NCBI GenBank assembly: GCA_964531695.1
Contig: CAZHEH010000005.1
Span: 62,001 to 126,000, forward strand
Reading direction: 5' to 3'
From: JAGXKT01 sp964531695
Lineage (GTDB): Bacteria; Planctomycetota; Phycisphaerae; SM23-33
DNA: 64,000 nucleotides
Shown here in pieces: positions 58,538 through 64,000 of this stretch (positions are counted from its first letter, which is position 1; every line of letters starts with the position of its first letter). The notes under the pieces are model-generated. The model searched no databases and was not told where the DNA came from. It saw only the letters and a program-made list of their open reading frames with translations. The translations under genes and the position numbers were made by a program.

Positions 58538-61459
58538 CTATTCGTCCGCCGCCAGCATCATCAGCGCGACGTACTTGAGAGACTCCATATCGCTGTTCCG
58601 GTCGAAGCCCTCGAACGTCACGATCGGAGCATCCGGCTTCGGGTCGCGCCCTTGCCTCCAGCCGTCGAGCCCGGAGACCTGCCCGACGAACGCGCGGAGC
58701 TGGGCGTCGGTCCACTCGCGCTCCTCGCGCAGCATCCGCAGCAGCTCGGCGACCTGGAGCCCTTCTCGCCACGCCTTCATGCGCAGCGAGGGAATCGGCT
58801 CGTCCAGGCCGAACTTCCGCCCCGGGTACATCAGCGCGGTCGCGTCCGCCTCGCGGAGGTCGCCGTCGGAGCCGATGGTCTGCCACGGCAGCGTGCCCGT
58901 CGCGCCCCAGCAGTAGCTCCGGACGCACCAGACGGCCCATGGCAGGCCGCCGGCATCCGAGAAGCTCTCGGGCATGCTGTAGTTCCAGTACTCCTCGCCG
59001 AAGCGCCGCTTGCGGTAGTCGATCAGCCGCCGCTGCTGGTAGAGCTGGTCGGCGCAGACGTTCAGGTCCACCAGCCCGTCAAGCCATTGCCGCTGATGCG
59101 TCGGCCGGGAGATGTCGATGCGGTAGTCCATCTTTGCCTTGTGCCCGGACTGCTCAACGCGCAGCGCTCCCTCGGCCGTCAGACGCCCGAAATATGCCAG
59201 CGCCCGGAAGTCATCCGGATGCATCGGCTCATCCAGGAGCCACAGCGAGATGCCCCGCCCGCCATCCTTGCGGAAGGCGTGCTTGTTGTTCAGGTACACC
59301 TGGTAGCGCGTGTCCGTCCAGCCCATCCGGTCCAGTGTTGCCCCGAAGCCCTGCATGACGGTGTGCCACTTATGGGCGTACCCTTCGTCCAGGCACTCCT
59401 GGACCGGCGGCAGCTCGGCCGTCCACTTGAGGAACGCGTCGTAGTCCTTCGGCGGCGGCCACGGGCGGAAGTGCTCCGCCAGCTTCGCCGGCCAGTTCTC
59501 GTGCAGCGGCAGGTACATGTGGTGAATCGGCGTATCCGCGCCGGGGCCGACGTAGCCCGCCTTCTTCGAGAACGCGGAACCGTCCAGCAGCGGGCCGTAG
59601 CGGTCCAGCCAGCCCTCCCAGTTCGTGCCGACGTGCTTGGGCAGCTCGCCGCGCGGCACATCCGTGAAGAACGCCTCCGGGGCGCTGTCCACATGGTTCA
59701 TCTGCCCCGACTGGCTGTACGGCAGAACATTGAGCGTCATGCGGTGGCTGTGGGCCAGGCGGTAGTACTTCCGCTCCATCTCCAGGAACTGCTCGCGCTC
59801 CCTCCAGCCCACGCCCATCGCCCGCGCGGGCGAGCCGTACGTGTTCATGTCGCCCACGATGTGGAACTCATCCGGCAGCGTCGCGGAGGTGACCTGCACG
59901 GCGATGGGGATTTCCGCCACCTTCTTGCCGTCAAGAGAAACCGCGAGCGTGCCCTTGTACGGGACCGGGCCGGCGTTCTTGGGCACCCACACGTCCACAA
60001 AGATCGCCTGGTTCGCGCGATCATCGACCTTGTTCTTCGCCCACGGGATGTCGAACTTCTCGCCGCCCTTGAGCGGGACGAGCACCTCGGCGTGGGGCTC
60101 TTCGTCCTTATGCACATACCAGACGCGGTGGAGGCGCACCTGCGTCAATGGCGAGAACACGCGCCGACGACGCGTCTTCCGGGCGTCGCGCAGCTCCTTC
60201 AACCCGACGCTCACGCCCGCCGCCTTGCCCTTGGGCGGGTAGAGCACGACCTGCATGCCCACCCACGCGTTCCTCGGCGTGACGGGCACGGGCACGCCGG
60301 GCTTCAGCGGCGCCGCGCCGGCCACCAAGGCCGGAGGAGGCAGAGCGAAGGTCGGATCGACCTTCGTCGTCGGCGGCACGATCCACCACGACCACTCGCC
60401 CATGCGCCAGGCCTGCCTCCTCTGGCGCGGCTCCAGCCGGGGCAGTAGAGGCCTGTCCACCTCGGCCGGCGTGGTCAGCTTTGCGGGCTCGGACTGGTGC
60501 CATTGCGGGCCGATGAAGCTCGTGACCCGCGCCTCGCACTCGCGCCCATGCGGCAGGCCGTCCGTGACCACGGCCGGGTCGGCCAGCGTGACGAACTCCC
60601 ACGTGGCCCGCTCCTCGGCCCGAAGCGTGGCGATGTCTCGAACGACCTGGATGCGATGCCCGAGCGGCTTGCCGTCGAACGTGGGCCAGGAGGCGTCGAT
60701 CTCGACCCGCCCGTCGGGCAGCTCGCGGATCCGCGGCGCCGGGCGGCCGAGCCCACGCGCCAGATGTACCGGCCAGGCCTCGACCTCCAGATACGGCGCG
60801 GAACCCGCCTGCTCGCGCGTGAAGATGTCGTGGTTCTCCCGGGTCTGGCCCTTCTCCTCGCTCATGACGAGGCCGTGCGACAGCCCGGCCGCCACGGCCT
60901 GAACGAGCGCGGGATCGATCGGGATCGCCAGCCAGCCGTCCTCGCCGGGCTCCACCTCGGACGTCTCCCACCGCATGTACGGCGAGTTGAACGTCGCGTC
61001 CCTCATCGTGCCGCCCCGGGCCCGGTCGCGGGCCGCCCGGTCGTCGTCGCCGCCTAGCCGGACCGGCGGGCGGGTCGAGCCCATCAGCGGCCAGGTGTGC
61101 GTCGGGTAGATCACGTGCGTGAAGCAACTTGCGCCCTTCTCCGGCTCGTGGTCCGCCGTGCCTTCGACCCAGTCGCACGGGACCGTGCAGAAGGCGACCT
61201 CCCGCAGATGCCCCTTGGCGAGCTTGACGTGCAGCGTCGCCCGGGTCACCTTCAGCGTACTCAGCTTCGACGCGTCAAAGTCGAACAGATAGTAGTGCTC
61301 ATTTCCCTTGACGCGCACCCGCGGCCGGGAGCCCGTGTTCACGTGCTTCTCCTTCGGGTGCGCGCAGATCCCCACATCGGCCGTGACGGGCAGCTTGTGC
61401 GTCTCCGCCATGCAGGCGGAGCCAATAACGAGGGCGACGGCAAGACCGGTTTTGTTCAT
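58538..61459 (-). CDS. Large secreted DUF4091/GH123-like protein
   Basis: A 973-residue protein with a signal peptide (MNKTGLAVALVIGSACMAE). Its N-terminal region (about 25-230) resembles a DNRLRE-type beta-sandwich with ATLHVKLAKGHLREVAFCTV. The C-terminal region from about 560 resembles the DUF4091 catalytic barrel of GH123-type proteins, with LWLLDEPMHPDDFRALAYFG near 730 and YSMPESFSDAGGLPWAVW. The Asp-Glu pair (LDEP) is the expected catalytic site. The domain call is by pattern. The start at 61459 follows GGGAGAA. The substrate is probably a polysaccharide outside the cell. Confidence 0.72.
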   Translation of the reverse strand: MNKTGLAVALVIGSACMAETHKLPVTADVGICAHPKEKHVNTGSRPRVRVKGNEHYYLFDFDASKLSTLKVTRATLHVKLAKGHLREVAFCTVPCDWVEGTADHEPEKGASCFTHVIYPTHTWPLMGSTRPPVRLGGDDDRAARDRARGGTMRDATFNSPYMRWETSEVEPGEDGWLAIPIDPALVQAVAAGLSHGLVMSEEKGQTRENHDIFTREQAGSAPYLEVEAWPVHLARGLGRPAPRIRELPDGRVEIDASWPTFDGKPLGHRIQVVRDIATLRAEERATWEFVTLADPAVVTDGLPHGRECEARVTSFIGPQWHQSEPAKLTTPAEVDRPLLPRLEPRQRRQAWRMGEWSWWIVPPTTKVDPTFALPPPALVAGAAPLKPGVPVPVTPRNAWVGMQVVLYPPKGKAAGVSVGLKELRDARKTRRRRVFSPLTQVRLHRVWYVHKDEEPHAEVLVPLKGGEKFDIPWAKNKVDDRANQAIFVDVWVPKNAGPVPYKGTLAVSLDGKKVAEIPIAVQVTSATLPDEFHIVGDMNTYGSPARAMGVGWREREQFLEMERKYYRLAHSHRMTLNVLPYSQSGQMNHVDSAPEAFFTDVPRGELPKHVGTNWEGWLDRYGPLLDGSAFSKKAGYVGPGADTPIHHMYLPLHENWPAKLAEHFRPWPPPKDYDAFLKWTAELPPVQECLDEGYAHKWHTVMQGFGATLDRMGWTDTRYQVYLNNKHAFRKDGGRGISLWLLDEPMHPDDFRALAYFGRLTAEGALRVEQSGHKAKMDYRIDISRPTHQRQWLDGLVDLNVCADQLYQQRRLIDYRKRRFGEEYWNYSMPESFSDAGGLPWAVWCVRSYCWGATGTLPWQTIGSDGDLREADATALMYPGRKFGLDEPIPSLRMKAWREGLQVAELLRMLREEREWTDAQLRAFVGQVSGLDGWRQGRDPKPDAPIVTFEGFDRNSDMESLKYVALMMLAADE

Positions 61460-61583
61460 GGCATTTCTCCCTCGTGTCGGACGCCTCCGATCCGCCGATG
61501 TTCCCAAATCGGCTCAGTTTCGCGAGCGGATGGCCGCACGCCGCATCGGGCAACCGCCGATTCGCCCGTCGAGACCTCGGACG

Positions 61584-62633
61584 TCAGGCCTCCGTCTGCC
61601 GGAGCTGCTGCGCGGCCCGGACCATGGCGAGGTAGCCCTCTGTGGGCACGTATTCGGGGATGGAGTTTCCCGAGCCCAGCGCGAACCCGCGCGCCATGCC
61701 GCGGAAGCGCCGTGCCGCGTCGAGTGTGAAGCGGTAGATGTCGTCCGGGTCCATGCGGCAGAGGCGGTCGGTGTCGATCCCGCCGAACAGGCCGATCCGG
61801 TCGCCGTAGCGGTCGATCCATTCGTCGAACGGGGCGATGGCGTCCTCGTTGGAGTGCTTGGCGTCGATGCCGGCGTCGATCATCGGCTCCATGATGTCGA
61901 ACACCTTGCCGCAGCAGTGTTGCAGGTACGGCTTGCCCGAGGCGTGGATCAGCCCGATGATCCGCCGATACTGCGGCACAACGTGGTCGATCAGCGTCCG
62001 CGGAGCCAGCAACGTGCCCGTCTTGAAGCCCATGTCGTCGCCCATCCGCGCCACGGCGCAGATCTCGCCGAACCGTTCGAGGAAGGTCCGCCACAGGCCG
62101 ACCAGCAGGTCGCCGATCCGCACGTACAGCGCGGCGAACAGGTCCGGCTCGTCCACCTGCATGTAGCACAGCCGCTCGAAGCCGACGAGGTCCTCGCTGA
62201 TCTCGAACACGCCGTTGCCGATGCCGCCGACGACCTTCATGCCGGGCGGCAGCGCGGCCGCGAGGGCCTCGAACCGCGGTCCGGCCGCCTCCCAGAAAAG
62301 CCGCGGCAGATCGTCCCAGGGGTACCGCTCGAAGTCGTCGCGGCCCTGGATGACGCCGTCGCGCTCGCCGAGCAGCGCGCCGCCGTCCGGCAGGATCTCC
62401 GTCACGCACACCTCGAACGAGGCGCAGTCGTAGGTCATCTCCCGCCAGAACCCGCACGACAGCTCCATGTGGCGTTTGCGGTCCGCGGCGTCGCCGTCGA
62501 CCGGCGGCAGCTCCTGCCCCAGCACGCGCGCCATCGACGGCGGGTTGACCAGGTGTTCGTACAACGGCAGCCGGTCCGGGCGCTCGTTGCGGGCGACCGC
62601 GACGATGTTGCGATAGTCCGGTTGGAAGTCCAT
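61584..62633 (-). CDS. Uroporphyrinogen decarboxylase-like (MtaA/CmuA-type) protein
   Basis: A 349-residue protein of the URO-D superfamily, seen in planctomycetes in many divergent copies and related to methylcobamide:CoM methyltransferases rather than heme synthesis. Features: RPDRLPLYEHLVNPPSM at the start, MGDDMGFKTGTLLAPRTL near 200, and HCCGKVFDIMEPMIDAGID near 245, with His-Cys-Cys as a possible zinc site. It is not likely to be HemE, which would carry the FAGAPWT-type loops. No neighbour explains the substrate. It is divergent from a relative cut by the window edge. Confidence 0.78.
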   Translation of the reverse strand: MDFQPDYRNIVAVARNERPDRLPLYEHLVNPPSMARVLGQELPPVDGDAADRKRHMELSCGFWREMTYDCASFEVCVTEILPDGGALLGERDGVIQGRDDFERYPWDDLPRLFWEAAGPRFEALAAALPPGMKVVGGIGNGVFEISEDLVGFERLCYMQVDEPDLFAALYVRIGDLLVGLWRTFLERFGEICAVARMGDDMGFKTGTLLAPRTLIDHVVPQYRRIIGLIHASGKPYLQHCCGKVFDIMEPMIDAGIDAKHSNEDAIAPFDEWIDRYGDRIGLFGGIDTDRLCRMDPDDIYRFTLDAARRFRGMARGFALGSGNSIPEYVPTEGYLAMVRAAQQLRQTEA

Positions 62634-63023
62634 GCCCGTCTCCGCGACCGCTCGCCACCCCGTCCAAGTCTTAGGGTGCGGCGGGGCGACGTGTCAAGCC
62701 GCCTGCGATTGGACACATCCCCAGGTTGCTGAAGTCACGGCACAAGCATCTGCCCGGCGGCCGTGCCCACGCGCCGACCCCATGCTCACGCATGGGGCTT
62801 CCTGGTCGGGTGACGTGGGCGGCGATCCCGGCGCGGCCCGGAGAGCAAACACGCCGCCGGCACGATCGGCCATCGTGGTTGCTTCTCTTCGCTCCGCGAA
62901 CGACGCCACCGGCCTTGTGATCGACGCCATTGTCGCTGCCTATCCGGGCATGTGCAGGGGTTCTTGCTGCCGTGATCGCTTCGCGCTTGTTTCGCGGCGA
63001 AGCCAACGTAGAATCGTGCGGAA
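62634..63023. other. 390-bp divergent intergenic region
   Basis: No gene recognised between the two URO-D-like genes. It contains a perfect 8-bp hairpin (CCCCATGC at 62778-62785, loop TCAC, GCATGGGG at 62790-62797) with no T-run, of unknown role. The rest has no clear repeat or promoter. Confidence 0.5.
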
Positions 63024-64000
63024 ATGAACACACGCGAACGATTCCATGCCATCATGAACTTCCGACCATTCGATCGACTGCCCCTGCTGGAATGGGTCGG
63101 ATGGTGGGACAAGACAATCGAGAGGTGGCAGGCGGAGGGTCTGCCCTCCGGCCTGTCCGGCCACGCCATTTGCAGACACTTCGGATTGGATATCTACAAG
63201 CAGGACTGGTTCCGTGTCACCGCACCGGGTTGCCCGCAGCCGCAGTCCCATGGCGCCGGCATCATGGAATCAGAGGCCGACTACCAGCGCCTGCTTCCCG
63301 ACCTCTTTCCGGAACGGCCCGTGGACGAAGATCGGTGGCGGCAGTGGGCTGCCCAGCAACAGGCCGGAGATGTGGTTCTCTGGTTCTCCGTCGACGGGTT
63401 CTTCTGGTTCCCCAGGTGGCTGCTCGGTATCGAACGGCACCTCTACGCCTTCTACGACCAGCCCGCCCTGATGCATCGTATCAACTCAGACCTGGCGGAC
63501 TGGATCCTGCAGGTGATCGATCAGGTCTGCTCAATCTGCACGCCTGACTTCATGACGTTTGCCGAGGACATGAGCTACAACAACGGCCCCATGATCTCCA
63601 AGGACCTCTTCGAGGAGTTCATGACCCCGTACTACCGACGCGTGGTACCGGAACTGAAGGCCCGCGGAATCCTGGCAATCGTCGATTCCGACGGTGACAT
63701 CGCCATGCCGGCCAAGTGGTTCGAAAACGCGGGGCTGGACGGCATCCTGCCCCTGGAGCGCCAGGCGGGTGTCGACCTCGCGTCACTGCGACGGGAACAC
63801 CCGAGCATGCGGTTTATCGGGCATTTCGACAAGATGACGATGAACAAAGGCGAAGAGGCCATGCGAGCGGAGTTCGAGCGTCTTCTGCCTATCGCGGCCC
63901 AAGGTGGCTTCCTCGTCAGTTGCGATCATCAGACGCCACCCGGGGTTTCCTACGAAGACTACAAGCTCTATGTGAGCTTGTTTCAGGAATACGCGCAGAA
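63024..64000 (+). CDS. Uroporphyrinogen decarboxylase-like protein, cut by the window end
   Basis: A frame from ATG 63024 (MNTRERFHAIMNFRPFDRLP, then LLEWVGWWDKT) stays open to position 64000, about 325 residues, with the stop outside the window. Its URO-D-like features include LPDLFPERPVDEDRWRQWA, FMTFAEDMSYNNGPMISKDLF (as in MtaA-like enzymes), GHFDKMTMNKGEEAMRAEF and GGFLVSCDHQTPPGVSYEDY near the end. It is related in fold to 61584-62633 but clearly diverged. The missing part is probably short (30-50 residues). Confidence 0.8.
   Translation, partial: MNTRERFHAIMNFRPFDRLPLLEWVGWWDKTIERWQAEGLPSGLSGHAICRHFGLDIYKQDWFRVTAPGCPQPQSHGAGIMESEADYQRLLPDLFPERPVDEDRWRQWAAQQQAGDVVLWFSVDGFFWFPRWLLGIERHLYAFYDQPALMHRINSDLADWILQVIDQVCSICTPDFMTFAEDMSYNNGPMISKDLFEEFMTPYYRRVVPELKARGILAIVDSDGDIAMPAKWFENAGLDGILPLERQAGVDLASLRREHPSMRFIGHFDKMTMNKGEEAMRAEFERLLPIAAQGGFLVSCDHQTPPGVSYEDYKLYVSLFQEYAQ

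Noticed and set aside
62778..62797. 8-bp perfect hairpin as terminator
   Set aside because: No T-run follows and both flanking genes point away from it; kept only as a note in the region entry.

Overview
The window is a GC-rich bacterial chromosome segment with no rRNA, tRNA, phage, insertion sequence or CRISPR array that I can see. The lineage is most likely Planctomycetota (Phycisphaerae-like), though this is inference. It rests on three exported proteins ending in PEP-CTERM tails, two sulfatases, GH2, GH3 and DUF4091-type glycoside hydrolases, WG-repeat and CIA30 proteins, uroporphyrinogen-decarboxylase-like proteins, and an LptD/OstA homologue, which points to an LPS-type outer membrane.

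Layout. 1-5,200: edge of an exported protein gene, then a histidine block (hisD, hisC, hisB) interrupted by two decayed four-helix-bundle (S23/TIGR02436-like) genes, each enclosed by inverted arrays of 7-bp repeats, then a CDP-alcohol phosphotransferase. 5,300-15,700: a PEP-CTERM protein with a thioester-like domain, rsmE, a CIA30 lipoprotein, a sulfatase/GH2 operon, and ribosomal protein S1. 14,900-21,000: a DUF374 acyltransferase, an LptD-like protein and a tandem pair of Gfo/Idh/MocA oxidoreductases. 21,100-27,600: a PEP-CTERM protein; then ablA, a three-gene polar amino acid ABC importer, ablB and a MarC-like protein, together a likely lysine uptake and N-epsilon-acetyl-beta-lysine osmolyte operon. 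27,600-36,000: WG-repeat protein, methyltransferase, STAS-like protein, second sulfatase, ComM/YifB ATPase with an unusual insert, and a GT-C glycosyltransferase. 36,000-36,600: a non-coding stretch with a perfect 16-bp parS-type palindrome and two strong hairpins.

36,600-49,000: GH3 enzyme, DUF6785-like membrane protein, remnants of an ABC exporter/DUF1854 operon, a lipoprotein, glutamate dehydrogenase, a KaiC-like/PEP-synthase-like fusion, a PEP-CTERM protein and a cobalamin-binding-fold protein. 49,300-55,600: redoxin, response-regulator diguanylate cyclase, family-4 uracil-DNA glycosylase, apbE with a small membrane protein, queF, a damaged DUF4258/DUF2283 pair and queC. 55,700-58,400: an acetolactate synthase operon (ilvB, ilvN) with a candidate leader peptide, two mutually exclusive hairpins and a duplicated ilvB N-terminus. 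58,500-64,000: a large secreted DUF4091 protein and two divergent URO-D-like genes, the second cut by the window end.

The most unusual signal is the set of short tandem repeats of constant 7-bp (or 9-bp) period placed at or across stop codons (hisD, hisC, the STAS gene, a sulfatase, gdhA, queC). Two pairs bracket the decayed four-helix-bundle genes in inverted orientation.
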